64,000 nt of DNA from Hymenobacter daecheongensis DSM 21074 (GTDB lineage Bacteria > Bacteroidota > Bacteroidia > Cytophagales > Hymenobacteraceae): NCBI RefSeq assembly GCF_900141805.1, contig NZ_FQYN01000009.1, forward strand, positions 124,001 through 188,000. Reading direction: 5' to 3'. Below the pieces are notes generated by a model. The model made no database searches. It was not told the DNA's origin and was given only the letters and a program-made list of their open reading frames with translations. This document shows positions 27,632 through 36,550 of this stretch, in pieces. Position numbers and translations under genes: made by a program. Numbering within the stretch: the first letter of the stretch is position 1; every line of letters begins with the position of its first letter.

Positions 27632-28237
27632 CTAATGAGACTTAAGAGCAAACTTAATCAAACCCTCCACGCTCAGGTCGTTGCCGTGCTTGTGCTGGAT
27701 CTGGTCCAGCGTTTTTTCGGCCGCGGCGCGCGCGAAGCCCAGGGTCACTAAGGCGGCTAACGCTTCGGCGCGGTTGGTATTGTGCGCCTTGGCCATGGGC
27801 ACGGTATCTACGCCGGCCTTGGCAAGCAGCTCGTCTTTGCGCAGCTTGTCGCGCAGCTCCAGAATCACGCGCTGGGCCGTTTTGGGGCCTACGCCCTTGA
27901 TGCTCTGAATGGTGCGCACGTCTTCCTGCACAATGGCGTGGCGGATTTCGCCCACGCTCATGCTGCTCACCATCATAATGCCCGTGCCCGGCCCGATGCC
28001 CGACACGGAAATGAGCTGCATGAACATGGCCTTCTCATTGGGGTCGAGAAACCCGTAGAGCGTGTGCGCGTCTTCCTTGATGTGCTGAAACGTGAAGAGC
28101 TTGGCCTTTTCGCCCTCGGCGGGCAGCTTGGAATAGGTGGCCAGGGAAATCTTAATCTCGTAGCCCACCCCGCTCACGTCCATAATGGCCATGGTGGGGT
28201 CTTTGTGGGCCAGCTTACCGTCGATGTAGGCAATCAT
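27632..28237 (-). CDS. ruvA: Holliday junction branch migration protein RuvA
   Basis: 201 residues from ATG 28237 (MIAYIDGKL), matching the usual RuvA start; 50 extra upstream codons in the open frame are non-coding and lie over the leader. RuvA binds four-way junctions and loads the RuvB motor. The OB-fold N-terminal domain, the helix-hairpin-helix motifs (LISVSGIGPGTGIMMVSS and IQSIKGVGPKTAQRVILEL) and the C-terminal domain that contacts RuvB (EALAALVTLGFARAAAEKTL) are all present. Confidence 0.97.
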   Translation of the reverse strand: MIAYIDGKLAHKDPTMAIMDVSGVGYEIKISLATYSKLPAEGEKAKLFTFQHIKEDAHTLYGFLDPNEKAMFMQLISVSGIGPGTGIMMVSSMSVGEIRHAIVQEDVRTIQSIKGVGPKTAQRVILELRDKLRKDELLAKAGVDTVPMAKAHNTNRAEALAALVTLGFARAAAEKTLDQIQHKHGNDLSVEGLIKFALKSH

Positions 28238-28319
28238 AGGCTGGAATAGGGGAGCAGAAACCGCCGCAAGGGAGTGGTTGGCGGCAGAGGGCCAACACGC
28301 GCGGGCGGGGTTACAATTC

Positions 28320-28327
28320 CAAAAGTA
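28320..28327 (-). promoter_or_regulatory. -7 box (TACTTTTG) for ruvA-sprA
   Basis: On the minus strand 82 nt upstream of the ruvA ATG; no TTG at consensus spacing. The leader between it and ruvA can fold (GCCGCC/GGCGGC segments). Confidence 0.55.
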
Positions 28328-28395
28328 CTGGCTTTTAGGCCAATAAATTGAAGAGAAAAAAGAAAAGCAGCAGCCGGCAGATTTCACGCGCCTAA

Positions 28396-28543
28396 CCGGT
28401 CATGCTTGATCTGGCGTCCGCTTGTCGAAGCATCTCGCTCGCTTTGTCCGGCTCCCCTCTCTTATGGAGAGGGGTTGGGGGTGAGATTACGACGAAGCGG
28501 GCGAGATGCTTCGACAAGCGGACGCCAGATCAAGCATGACCGG
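28396..28543. repeat. Large inverted repeat (43-bp perfect arms), MITE/REP-like
   Basis: Arms 28396-28438 and 28501-28543 are exact reverse complements (CCGGTCATGCTTGATCTGGC... end). Pairing continues imperfectly for another 10 or so bp into the 62-nt centre, which holds its own hairpin (CCCCTCTC/GAGAGGGG). No transposase and no obvious target-site duplication. The centre resembles the CCCCTCTCC...GGAGAGGGG palindrome seen in many bacterial genomes. Confidence 0.88.
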
Positions 28544-28568
28544 CGGCATTGGGCAAGGGGGGGGCTAC

Positions 28569-30833
28569 CTACAGCGCCCGCCCGTACGTCTGGGCATCCA
28601 CCACGGCAATGGCGGTCATGTTCACGATGTCGCGCACGGTGGCGCCCAGCTGCAGAATGTGCACCGGTTTGCGCATGCCCATCAACACCGGCCCAATCAC
28701 CTCGGCCCCGCCGATTTCCTGGAGCACTTTGTAGGCGATGTTGCCCGACACCACGTTGGGGAAAATCAGGGTGTTGGCCCCTTTTTCGGCCAGCTCGCTG
28801 AAAGGGTAATGCTCGCGCAGCAACTGGGGGCTCAGGGCCGTGTTGGCCTGCATCTCGCCATCCAGAATCAGGTCGGGGTAGCGCTGCTTGGCCAGCTCGG
28901 TGGCTTTGCGGGCCTTGCTGGGCAGCTCGCCGGCGTTAGAGCCGAAGTTGGAGTAGCTGAGCACGGCAATGCGCGGCTCGGCATCGAAAAAGCGCACGGC
29001 GCGGGCCGTCAGGCCGATGATATCCACCATTTCCTCGGCCGTGGGGTCGATGTTCACGGTGGTATCGGCGAAGAAGTACGGGCCTTTCTTGTGCTGAATA
29101 ATATACATGCCGGCCACGCGCTGCACGCCGTCTTCCACCCCAATTACTTGCAGCGAGGGCACAATGGACTTGCCATAATCCTTGGTGAGGCCGGTGATGA
29201 AAGCATCCACTTCGCCGGTTTCCAGCATCATGGAGCCGTAGTAGTTCCGCTCGCGCAGCAGGCGGCGGCCTTCGTAGAGCGTGATGCCCCGGCGCTGCCG
29301 CTTCTCAAACAGCAGGGCCGCGTACTCCTCGCGCTTGGCATCCTCCTTCAGAATGTCGATAATCTCGCAGCCTTCCAGGTCGAGGGAGTTGGCGCGGACG
29401 ATGGCGTCGATTTTCTCGCGGTTGCCGAGCAGCACGGGCCGGGCAATGCCTTCGTCGTGCAGAATCTGGGCGGCCTTGAGGATCTTGTAGTTGTCGGCTT
29501 CCGGAAACACCACGCGCTTGGGGTTGGCCTTGGCGGCCGAGGTGATGCGGTTCATCAGCTTCTGGTTCACGCCCAGACGGCTGCGCAGCTCATCTTCGTA
29601 GGCAAACCAATCGGTGATGACCCGGCGGGCCGAGCCGCTCTCGATGGCCGCCTTGGCCACGGCCGTGCTCACCGTGATGATCAGGCGCGGGTCGAGGGGC
29701 TTGGGGATGAGGTAGGTGCGGCCAAACGCCAGCGTGTTGTCGCCGTAGGCTTTGTTCACCATTTCGGGCACCGGCTCCTTGGCCAGCTCGGCCAGGGCCT
29801 GCACGGCGGCCAGCTTCATGGCCTCGTTTATCTCGGTGGCCCGCACGTCCAAAGCGCCCCTAAAAATGTAGGGAAAGCCCAGCACGTTGTTCACCTGATT
29901 GGGGTGGTCGGAGCGGCCGGTGGCCATAATCAGGTCGGGGCGGGTGGCCATGGCCACGTCGTAGGCAATTTCGGGGTTGGGGTTGGCCAAGGCGAAGACA
30001 ATCGGGTTGTCGGCCATCAGCAGCAGCAGTTCGGCGGGCAGCACGTTGGCCGCCGACAGGCCCAGAAACACATCCGCGCCCCGCATGGCCTCGGCCAGCG
30101 TAGTAATGGGCGAGTCGGTGGCAAACTGCATCTGTAGCTCGGCCAGATCGGTGCGCTGCTTATTAATTACTCCGTCCTTATCGAATACGATGACGTGCCG
30201 CAGGCCCAGCTCCCGGTACAGGCGCAGGCACGAAATGGCGGCGGCACCCGCCCCGCTCACTACCAGCCGGATGTCTTCAATGCGCTTGCCCACCACTTCC
30301 AGCGCGTTTAGCAGGGCCGCCGACGAAATGATGGCCGTGCCGTGCTGGTCGTCGTGCATCAAGGGGATGTTCATCTGCTCGCGCAGGGCCTTCTCAATCA
30401 CGAAGCACTCCGGGGCCTTGATGTCTTCCAGGTTGATGCCCCCAAACGTGGGCTCCAGCGACTTCACGATGCGAATAAACTCGTCGGGGTCGGTGGCGTC
30501 AATCTCAATATCGAAGCAGTCGATGCCCGCGAACTTCTTGAACAGTACGCCCTTGCCCTCCATCACGGGCTTGGAGGCCGCCGGGCCGATGTTGCCCAGC
30601 CCCAGCACCGCCGTGCCATTGCTGATTACGCCCACCAGATTGCCCTTGGCGGTGTACTTATATACGTCGTCGGGGTTGGCCGCAATGGCCAGGCAGGGCT
30701 CGGCCACGCCGGGCGAGTAGGCCAGGGCCAGATCCAGCTGGGTGCTCACGGGCTTGGTGGGCACCACTTCAATCTTGCCGGCCGGGCTCTGGGAGTGGTA
30801 GTCGAGGGCTTCCTGTTTGTTTATTTTAAGCAT
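28569..30833 (-). CDS. maeB: NADP-dependent malic enzyme with C-terminal phosphotransacetylase-like domain
   Basis: 754 residues. It oxidatively decarboxylates malate to pyruvate, giving NADPH. The N-terminal half (about 1-430) has the malic enzyme signatures (LALAYSPGVAEPC, FDIEIDATDPDEFIRIV, MHDDQHGTAI, and the GAGAAAISCLRLY nucleotide-binding loop); the C-terminal part (about 430-754) is the phosphate acetyltransferase-like domain that in MaeB binds acetyl-CoA regulators (IIQHKKGPYFFADTTVNIDPTAEEM, TLIFPNVVSGNIAYKVLQ). Length is normal for the hybrid type. It stands alone on the minus strand. Confidence 0.96.
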   Translation of the reverse strand: MLKINKQEALDYHSQSPAGKIEVVPTKPVSTQLDLALAYSPGVAEPCLAIAANPDDVYKYTAKGNLVGVISNGTAVLGLGNIGPAASKPVMEGKGVLFKKFAGIDCFDIEIDATDPDEFIRIVKSLEPTFGGINLEDIKAPECFVIEKALREQMNIPLMHDDQHGTAIISSAALLNALEVVGKRIEDIRLVVSGAGAAAISCLRLYRELGLRHVIVFDKDGVINKQRTDLAELQMQFATDSPITTLAEAMRGADVFLGLSAANVLPAELLLLMADNPIVFALANPNPEIAYDVAMATRPDLIMATGRSDHPNQVNNVLGFPYIFRGALDVRATEINEAMKLAAVQALAELAKEPVPEMVNKAYGDNTLAFGRTYLIPKPLDPRLIITVSTAVAKAAIESGSARRVITDWFAYEDELRSRLGVNQKLMNRITSAAKANPKRVVFPEADNYKILKAAQILHDEGIARPVLLGNREKIDAIVRANSLDLEGCEIIDILKEDAKREEYAALLFEKRQRRGITLYEGRRLLRERNYYGSMMLETGEVDAFITGLTKDYGKSIVPSLQVIGVEDGVQRVAGMYIIQHKKGPYFFADTTVNIDPTAEEMVDIIGLTARAVRFFDAEPRIAVLSYSNFGSNAGELPSKARKATELAKQRYPDLILDGEMQANTALSPQLLREHYPFSELAEKGANTLIFPNVVSGNIAYKVLQEIGGAEVIGPVLMGMRKPVHILQLGATVRDIVNMTAIAVVDAQTYGRAL

Positions 30834-30931
30834 GGAGTAGCAGCAGTAGGTGGGCTAGGCGCGGGGGCGCTCTATTCAGCAAGTTGGGGCGAATTTGCCC
30901 GGAATCAAAGTTTAGAGAGCCTGCCGCCTAA

Positions 30932-30968
30932 AAAGCAAGCGCCCCGTACCAGTTGGGCACGGGGCGCA
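30932..30968 (-). terminator. Terminator after the lytic transglycosylase gene
   Basis: GCGCCCCGTACC/GGGCACGGGGCGC stem (30939-30950 with 30955-30967); on the minus strand followed by TTGCTTTTTAGG. It ends the tatA-gatA-transglycosylase unit before maeB begins. Confidence 0.75.
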
Positions 30969-30990
30969 ATTCGAGCGTGAAACAACGAAA

Positions 30991-32964
30991 TCAGCTCTGC
31001 ACAATCACCAGCTTCTGCCCCGGCTTCACCTCATCCGTTTTGAGGTTATTGAGCCGGCGCAACTGGTCCACTGTCACGCCCTGGTAGCGGCGGGAGATGT
31101 TGTAGAGCGTGTCGCCGGGCTGCACGAGGTGGGTTTTGGGCCGCGAAACTTGGGGGACAGCCGGGGCCGGTGCGGCGGTGCGGCGGGCTTTGCCGGGCGG
31201 CGGGGCCACTTCCTGCGCCAGTGCGCCGGCCTCGGTTTCGGCGGGAGCCGCGAATAACAGCTTCTGGCCGGGCACCACGGTTTCGGCGCTTAACTTGTTC
31301 CAGGCCATCAGCTGAGTAACCGTCAGACCTCGCTCCCGGGCAATTTTGGTCAGGTAGTCGCCCTTGCGCACGGTGTAGGTGGCAGGTAGCGTGTCGTCGG
31401 CCACTGCGGGCGCGGCACTGTTGGCGGCCGTAGCCGTTGCGGCAGCCTCTCGTGCGGCTTTCAGCCCGCGCGGGGTGGTCAGCACTTTGGCCACTACGGG
31501 TTCAGCCACGGCTTCGCTATCCGCGGCTGCTTTCGGCGGCGTGTTCATGGTCACGGCAGCCTTTTCGGCGGGCAGCGGCAGCTTGGCCGGAATGCGCGGC
31601 TTGCGCGCGGCGGCTACGGCTACGGTCGGGGCGGCTTCTGGTGTTTCAACCGGCACAAACAGCACCAGCTGCTGACGAGGCACCAGCGCCTTTTTGCGCG
31701 GCAGCTCGTTCCAGCGCCGGATCTGCGCGGGTGTCACCTCGTAGCGCTCCGCCACGGCGGCCACGGTTTCGCCGCGCCGCACGGTGTGGCGCAGGCGACG
31801 AAGCCGGACCTTTTCCGGAGCCGCAGTTTCGGTAGCAGCCAGCTGCGTGCCGGTCGAATCAGTGCCGGGCAGGGCCGGGGCCAGGGGCGCGAGGGGAACC
31901 GGAGGGGGCAGGGCTACCTGGCAGAAATCCAGCACAGTGGTGCGGTCCAGCGCGGCCATTTCCACGCTCACGCACTTGGGCACGGTCAGAGCGTAGTTGC
32001 GGATGCTGGCGGGCAGGTAGGTTTTGCAGATTTCCGGATTCTGCTTGAGAATGGCGCTGGAGTCCAGCCCGAACTGGGCCGCGAACTTGCGCAGGTCCAG
32101 GCTACGACCGGAAATGAGCAGCGTATCGGTCGGCTCCGGGTATTGGTAGTTCAGCCCCTCGGAGTGCAGCTGGTGCTCATTAGCATACTGCATCGTGTAG
32201 AGCAGGGCCGTGAAGGTGGGCACGTAGTTGCGCGTTTCCTTCGGCAGCGAGGGGTAGAGCGCCCAGAAATTGCGGGTGCCGTTGCGCTTGATGGCCCGTT
32301 GCACGTTGCCGCTACCCCAGTTGTAGGCCGCCAGCACCAGCTCCCAGTCGCCAAACTGCCGGTATAAATCTCGCAGAAACCGGCACGCCGCCTCCGTCGA
32401 CTTCTCCGGATTCATGCGCTCATCAATGTACTCGTTGCGCACCAGCCGCAGGTCGCCGGCCGTAGGGCCCATAAACTGCCACAGGCCCACCGCGCCCACC
32501 CGCGAGCGGGCCGTGGGCAGCAGCGCCGACTCCACCACCGCCAGGTATTTCAGGTCCTGGGGCAGGTGGTATTTGGCCAGATATTTTTCAAACAGCGGAA
32601 AATACAGGTTTTGCCGCTCCAGAATGCGCTGGGTATAGGCCCGGTTGCGCACCGTGAAGTAGGTCACGAAGCTCATCACCGTGTTGTTGAACACGTGCGG
32701 CACGTCAGTGTCGAAGCAGTTCACGCGGTCGGCCACCAGGTCCTTTACTTCGGGCGGCGTCTGCAACCATACCAGGCGGGCCGAGTCGGCGGCGGTGGGC
32801 AGCGGCGCGGCAGCCAGCGAATCGGGTGGCGGCAGCAGTTGCACATGAGTGGTGTCGTTGGCCGGGTCGGTAGTCAGCTCGGGCTGGGTCTGAGCCGCCA
32901 CGGGGCAGGCACCGGCTGCCAGCAGCAGCAGAAAAGCAACCTGAGCCAACGACCTTTTCATCAC
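30991..32964 (-). CDS. Membrane-bound lytic murein transglycosylase with three LysM domains (MltD-like)
   Basis: 657 residues: signal peptide (1-25, ending VAAQ), a GH23/SLT catalytic domain at about 110-270 with the catalytic Glu in AVVESALLP, the GAVGLWQFMGPTAG motif and AAYNWGSGNV, then three LysM peptidoglycan-binding modules (about 390-432, 535-577 and 612-656) joined by Ala/Pro/Thr-rich linkers. It cleaves the glycan strand to 1,6-anhydroMurNAc products. Its GTG/ATG region overlaps the end of gatA by 4 nt, giving tight translational coupling. No lipobox cysteine is clear. Confidence 0.93.
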   Translation of the reverse strand: MMKRSLAQVAFLLLLAAGACPVAAQTQPELTTDPANDTTHVQLLPPPDSLAAAPLPTAADSARLVWLQTPPEVKDLVADRVNCFDTDVPHVFNNTVMSFVTYFTVRNRAYTQRILERQNLYFPLFEKYLAKYHLPQDLKYLAVVESALLPTARSRVGAVGLWQFMGPTAGDLRLVRNEYIDERMNPEKSTEAACRFLRDLYRQFGDWELVLAAYNWGSGNVQRAIKRNGTRNFWALYPSLPKETRNYVPTFTALLYTMQYANEHQLHSEGLNYQYPEPTDTLLISGRSLDLRKFAAQFGLDSSAILKQNPEICKTYLPASIRNYALTVPKCVSVEMAALDRTTVLDFCQVALPPPVPLAPLAPALPGTDSTGTQLAATETAAPEKVRLRRLRHTVRRGETVAAVAERYEVTPAQIRRWNELPRKKALVPRQQLVLFVPVETPEAAPTVAVAAARKPRIPAKLPLPAEKAAVTMNTPPKAAADSEAVAEPVVAKVLTTPRGLKAAREAAATATAANSAAPAVADDTLPATYTVRKGDYLTKIARERGLTVTQLMAWNKLSAETVVPGQKLLFAAPAETEAGALAQEVAPPPGKARRTAAPAPAVPQVSRPKTHLVQPGDTLYNISRRYQGVTVDQLRRLNNLKTDEVKPGQKLVIVQS

Positions 32965-34397
32965 ATCGCGGGGGTTAGGGTTTCCGTTACAGACTTCGCG
33001 AAAGCCAGCAGATGCTCCTCGCGGAACGCGCCGCTCAGCATCTGCACGCCAATGGGCAGCCCTGCTGCATCGGTGCCGGCCGGCACCGAAATGGCCGGTA
33101 CGCCCGCCAGCGAGGCCTGTACCGTGAAGATATCCGCCAGGTACATAGCCAGCGTATCCTTCTCGTTTTCGCCGATGCGGAACGCCGTGGTGGGCGTGGT
33201 GGGCAGCACCAGGAAATCGTACTGGCGCAGCAGCTCGTCGGTTTTCTCCTTAATCAAACGCCGGACGCGCTGGGCTTTGGTATAATAAGCGTCGTAATAA
33301 TTGGCCGACAGCACGAACGTGCCCAGCAGAATACGGCGCTGCACCTCGGGGCCGAAGCCCTGGGCGCGGGTCTTTTTATACAACGATTCCAGATCCGTGG
33401 CATCCGGGGCGCGGTAGCCGTACTTCACCCCGTCGAAGCGGCTCAGGTTGGAGCTGGCTTCGGCGGTGGTCAGAATGTAGTAGGTCGGCACCATGAAATC
33501 CAGATACGGAAAGTCTACCGCGTCTACCACGTGGCCCTGGTCGCGCAATGAGTCGAGCATGCCTTCCACGGCCGATTTTATTTCCGGGTTCAGGCCCGGC
33601 CGCTCCATCGTGTCGCGGATGTAGCCGATGCGGTAGTGCGGGGCGGGCGTGAGCAGGTTGCTATAAGCCGGCACGGGCTGCTGGCTGGCAGTACTGTCAA
33701 AATCGTCGGCGCCAGCCATTACTTCGAGCAGCAAGGCTGCGTCTTCCACCGAGCGGGTGAGCGTGCCAATCTGGTCAAACGAGGAGGCGTAGGCAATCAG
33801 CCCGTAGCGGGAAATGCGCGAATACGTGGGCTTGAAGCCCACGATGCCGCAAAATGCCGCCGGCTGGCGCACCGAGCCGCCCGTATCGGAGCCGATGGAA
33901 GCCAGGCACAGATCAGCCTGCACGGCCACCGCCGAGCCCCCCGAGGAGCCCCCGGATACACGCTCCGGATCAATCTCATTGCGAACCGGCCCGAAATAGG
34001 ACGTTTCGTTGGAAGCACCCATGGCAAACTCGTCGCAGTTCTGCCGCCCGATGATGATGACGTCCTCATCCAAAAGCCGCTGCACGGCCGAGCCGGTATA
34101 GAGTGAGCGGAAGCCGTCCAGAATATGGCTACTGCTCTGCAGGGCGTGGTCTTTGTAGGCCAGCACATCCTTTAGCCCGATAACCATACCGGCCAGCTTG
34201 CCGGCCGTGCCGGCCGCCAGCTTGGCGTCTACTGCCTCGGCCTGGGCGCGGGCTTCGTCGGCGAATACTTCCAGAAAAGCATTCAGGTGGCTTTTGCGCT
34301 GGATGTTATCCAGGTAATACTCCACGAGCTGACGACAGGTGGTGGTGCCTGCCGTCAGCTCGCTGCGAACTTCCGTAAGAGAATTGAACCGTCTCAA
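32961..34397 (-). CDS. gatA: Asp-tRNA(Asn)/Glu-tRNA(Gln) amidotransferase subunit A
   Basis: 478 residues. GatA hydrolyses glutamine and supplies ammonia to GatB for correction of mischarged Glu-tRNA(Gln) or Asp-tRNA(Asn). The amidase signature is intact: Lys in GMVIGLKDVL, then GGSSGGSAVAVQADLCLASIG with the cis-Ser, and the nucleophile Ser in SDTGGSVRQP. gatB and gatC are not in the window, and the gene sits in a cell-envelope unit behind two tatA genes, 6 nt after the second. Confidence 0.96.
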   Translation of the reverse strand: MRRFNSLTEVRSELTAGTTTCRQLVEYYLDNIQRKSHLNAFLEVFADEARAQAEAVDAKLAAGTAGKLAGMVIGLKDVLAYKDHALQSSSHILDGFRSLYTGSAVQRLLDEDVIIIGRQNCDEFAMGASNETSYFGPVRNEIDPERVSGGSSGGSAVAVQADLCLASIGSDTGGSVRQPAAFCGIVGFKPTYSRISRYGLIAYASSFDQIGTLTRSVEDAALLLEVMAGADDFDSTASQQPVPAYSNLLTPAPHYRIGYIRDTMERPGLNPEIKSAVEGMLDSLRDQGHVVDAVDFPYLDFMVPTYYILTTAEASSNLSRFDGVKYGYRAPDATDLESLYKKTRAQGFGPEVQRRILLGTFVLSANYYDAYYTKAQRVRRLIKEKTDELLRQYDFLVLPTTPTTAFRIGENEKDTLAMYLADIFTVQASLAGVPAISVPAGTDAAGLPIGVQMLSGAFREEHLLAFAKSVTETLTPAM

Positions 34398-34403
34398 GAG
34401 GTG

Positions 34404-34781
34404 CTATTCGTTAGTCATTTGATCGAACCGGGGCCGCTCGGGCTGAGTCGGCGTAGTGCCGCCGTTCATAGGCGATGCAAGAGGGGTAGCAGCCTCGGAA
34501 TGGGCATCCGGGGCATAATTGGTGGCGGTGGGAGCTGGCGCGGCCGGTACTTGCTGGGCCGGAGTAGCCGAGTAAGGCGGCTGGGGCTGCTGGCGGCCGG
34601 CGTTTTCGAACTCGCTGCGGATTTCGCTGGAAGCGTCCTTGAACTCACGGATGCCTTTGCCCAGGCCGCGGGCCAACTCGGGAATTTTATTGGCGCCGAA
34701 GAAGATCAGGATAACGACCATGATCAGCATGATTTCGCCGCCGCCAAGGTCGCCTAGAAATAGAAAGAGGGGAGTCTGCAT
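34404..34781 (-). CDS. tatA: Sec-independent protein translocase TatA (extended copy)
   Basis: 125 residues: one N-terminal membrane helix (about 14-32, IMLIMVVILIFFGANKIPEL), the amphipathic helix ARGLGKGIREFKDASSEI and a Pro/Ala/Thr-rich cytoplasmic tail of about 70 residues. TatA assembles the pore for folded twin-arginine substrates. It follows a second, shorter tatA by 14 nt. Confidence 0.93.
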   Translation of the reverse strand: MQTPLFLFLGDLGGGEIMLIMVVILIFFGANKIPELARGLGKGIREFKDASSEIRSEFENAGRQQPQPPYSATPAQQVPAAPAPTATNYAPDAHSEAATPLASPMNGGTTPTQPERPRFDQMTNE

Positions 34782-34795
34782 GGCTGAAAGGGAAA

Positions 34796-35017
34796 TTACA
34801 AGCGGTTCTGATTCGGGTCGTTCGGGTTCACGGGGCGGTCATGAAACTCGGGCTTATCGTCTTTGGAGGCATCCTTGAACTCGCGGATGCCTTTGCCCAG
34901 GCCCTTGGCCAGCTCCGGAATGCGCTTGGCCCCGAACAGCAGAATGATTACAAACAAGATCAGCAGAATTTCGGTGGTGCCGAAGTTGCCGATCAGAAAA
35001 AGCGAGGCAAGTGTCAT
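34796..35017 (-). CDS. tatA: Sec-independent protein translocase TatA/TatE (short copy)
   Basis: 73 residues with the same architecture as its neighbour: membrane helix (ILLILFVIILLFGAKRIPEL), FGxxKxPE hinge and amphipathic helix AKGLGKGIREFKDASKD. The shared GKGIREFKDAS stretch shows that the two arose by duplication. tatC is not nearby. First gene of the tatA-tatA-gatA-transglycosylase unit. Confidence 0.94.
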   Translation of the reverse strand: MTLASLFLIGNFGTTEILLILFVIILLFGAKRIPELAKGLGKGIREFKDASKDDKPEFHDRPVNPNDPNQNRL

Positions 35018-35347
35018 TGGAAATGGCCTGAGGCCGTTTTATGAGTGCAAAGGCTAGTATACGCGGAGCAGCGCAGATCAGGATTGGTAAAGATACCCGA
35101 TAATTTTCAAAACGGTTCCGTAGGGGGCGCTAACCGGCTTTCCCCGCTTCTGCTCCGGCTGGATGCAAATAGCTGTTAACCAAACATTATCCTTGTTCAC
35201 CGGTTGCATAAGTCAGCCTGCCGAGCCGGAAAGGCGTTCTGTCGGATAAGGGTGGAGCCCCACCTTTGGGAAGACGTACTTTGAAGGCCCAAGTTACCCT
35301 TGCGCTCCGCAGCTTTTCATCCAGCCGCGCTTATCTTTTTATTGCTT
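35018..35347. other. Divergent intergenic region tatA / GAF-LytTR gene
   Basis: 330 nt. Near-consensus boxes only: minus-strand TAGCCTTTG (one extra base) near 35050 for tatA; plus-strand TATCCTTG at 35188 and CACCTTTG at 35261 for the regulator. No gene or RNA recognised. Confidence 0.4.
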
Positions 35348-36310
35348 ATGCCTACAAAAACGCGCCAGTCGGCTATCCATCATCCGGTTAGGGATACCTC
35401 GCCCCAGTCCGACGATGAGTTCGCGCGCCTGGAGGCCGTACGCAGCTACCATATTCTGGATACTCCGCCGGAAGACGTGTTCGACGATCTGGTCGAGCTG
35501 GCCGCCTTCATTTGCGGCACGCCGATTTCCATGGTATCCATCATTGATGCCGACCGGCAATGGTACAAGGCTTCGGTTGGGACGGGCGACGTGCGGAGTA
35601 TGCCCCGCCATGTGTCGTTTTGCCACTACGGCATGATGTCCGAGGATATTATGGAAATAGAGGACTTATCCAAGGATGCCTTTTTCCGGCACAACCCGTT
35701 TGTTGCCAACGATCCGCAAATTCGGTTCTATGCGGGCGTGCCGCTCGTCACGCCCGAGGGCTTTGCCATTGGCACCATCTGCGCTATCGATACGGTGCCG
35801 CACCGCCTCACGGAAGGCCAGCGGAAGGCGCTGCGCATTCTGGCCCGCGAGGTGGTAGCGCATCTGGAGTTGCGGCGGGCCCGCCTGCTGCTGGAGCAGG
35901 AAAAAGTCAAGCTTGAAGGGCTGCTGCGCATGGCCAACGAGACGGCTGAATCGTTGTATTCGGTCAGCCACAACGAGATTTTTGTTAAGCAAGACCACAA
36001 GCTGGTGCGCGTGAATACGGCGGATATTCGCTACGTGGAGGCGCTGGGCGACTATGTGAACATCTACGCGAGCCAGGAGCGATACACTGTGTATACCACC
36101 ATGAAGGACTTGGAAAGCAAGCTGCCCCGACGCGACTTTGCCCGCGTACACCGCAAGTACATTGTGCGCCTCGACCGGATAGCGGCCATTGAAACCGATA
36201 TAGCCATGGTGGACAACGGCCGGACCAGGGAGCCAGCCAGCAACCTGACGGCCATTCCGATTGGCAACTCCTACAAAGCAACTCTGCTGAGCCGCCTCAA
36301 CCTAGTCTGA
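35348..36310 (+). CDS. GAF domain-containing LytTR transcriptional regulator
   Basis: 320 residues from ATG 35348 (MPTKTRQ); a TTG at 35300 is less likely. A N-terminal GAF-type sensor (about 30-185: LDTPPEDVFDDLVELAAFICGTPISM start, VSFCHYGM, FYAGVPLVTPEGFAIGTIC) is followed by a short coiled linker and a LytTR DNA-binding domain (about 215-320: IRYVEALGDYVNIY, ARVHRKYIVRLDRI, IPIGNSYK). Architecture suggests a one-component regulator in which a small ligand or signal at the GAF domain controls DNA binding. No receiver domain and no adjacent histidine kinase. Target genes unknown. Confidence 0.9.
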   Translation: MPTKTRQSAIHHPVRDTSPQSDDEFARLEAVRSYHILDTPPEDVFDDLVELAAFICGTPISMVSIIDADRQWYKASVGTGDVRSMPRHVSFCHYGMMSEDIMEIEDLSKDAFFRHNPFVANDPQIRFYAGVPLVTPEGFAIGTICAIDTVPHRLTEGQRKALRILAREVVAHLELRRARLLLEQEKVKLEGLLRMANETAESLYSVSHNEIFVKQDHKLVRVNTADIRYVEALGDYVNIYASQERYTVYTTMKDLESKLPRRDFARVHRKYIVRLDRIAAIETDIAMVDNGRTREPASNLTAIPIGNSYKATLLSRLNLV

Positions 36311-36512
36311 TTAGCAGACCGAAAGGCGGCAGCGGAACAAAACGGCCTTTTCACCGAGAAAAAGCCGGCTTTCGGCGAAAATTGATAGTAATCAGAGTGG
36401 CTACAGCCTATCTTTAAATTATGCTATCGGGAAATGTCCTATTCTTAGCAGTACGCCTCAGGGTTGTGCTGTTTTGGGCATATGCCAGTAGCTAAGTTTG
36501 TTTTCATAGCTC

Positions 36513-36546
36513 AGAAAGGCACCGTACGCTGTACGGTGCTTTTTTA
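36513..36546. terminator. Intrinsic terminator between convergent genes
   Basis: 9-bp stem GCACCGTAC/GTACGGTGC (36519-36527 with 36531-36539) and T6 on the plus side; also just past the minus-strand gene ending at 36551. Confidence 0.82.
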
Positions 36547-36550
36547 TTGC

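Larger units (their letters stand above)
28238..28568. other. Intergenic region ruvA / maeB
   Basis: 331 nt holding the ruvA-sprA promoter and the large inverted repeat at 28396-28543. No gene. Confidence 0.7.

Noticed and set aside
35300..35347. TTG start at 35300 for the GAF-LytTR gene
   Set aside because: ATG 35348 gives a normal N-terminus, and the added residues look like non-coding leader.
36311..36550. Small gene between the LytTR and EnvC-like genes
   Set aside because: No frame with a start and codon bias; only a terminator is evident.
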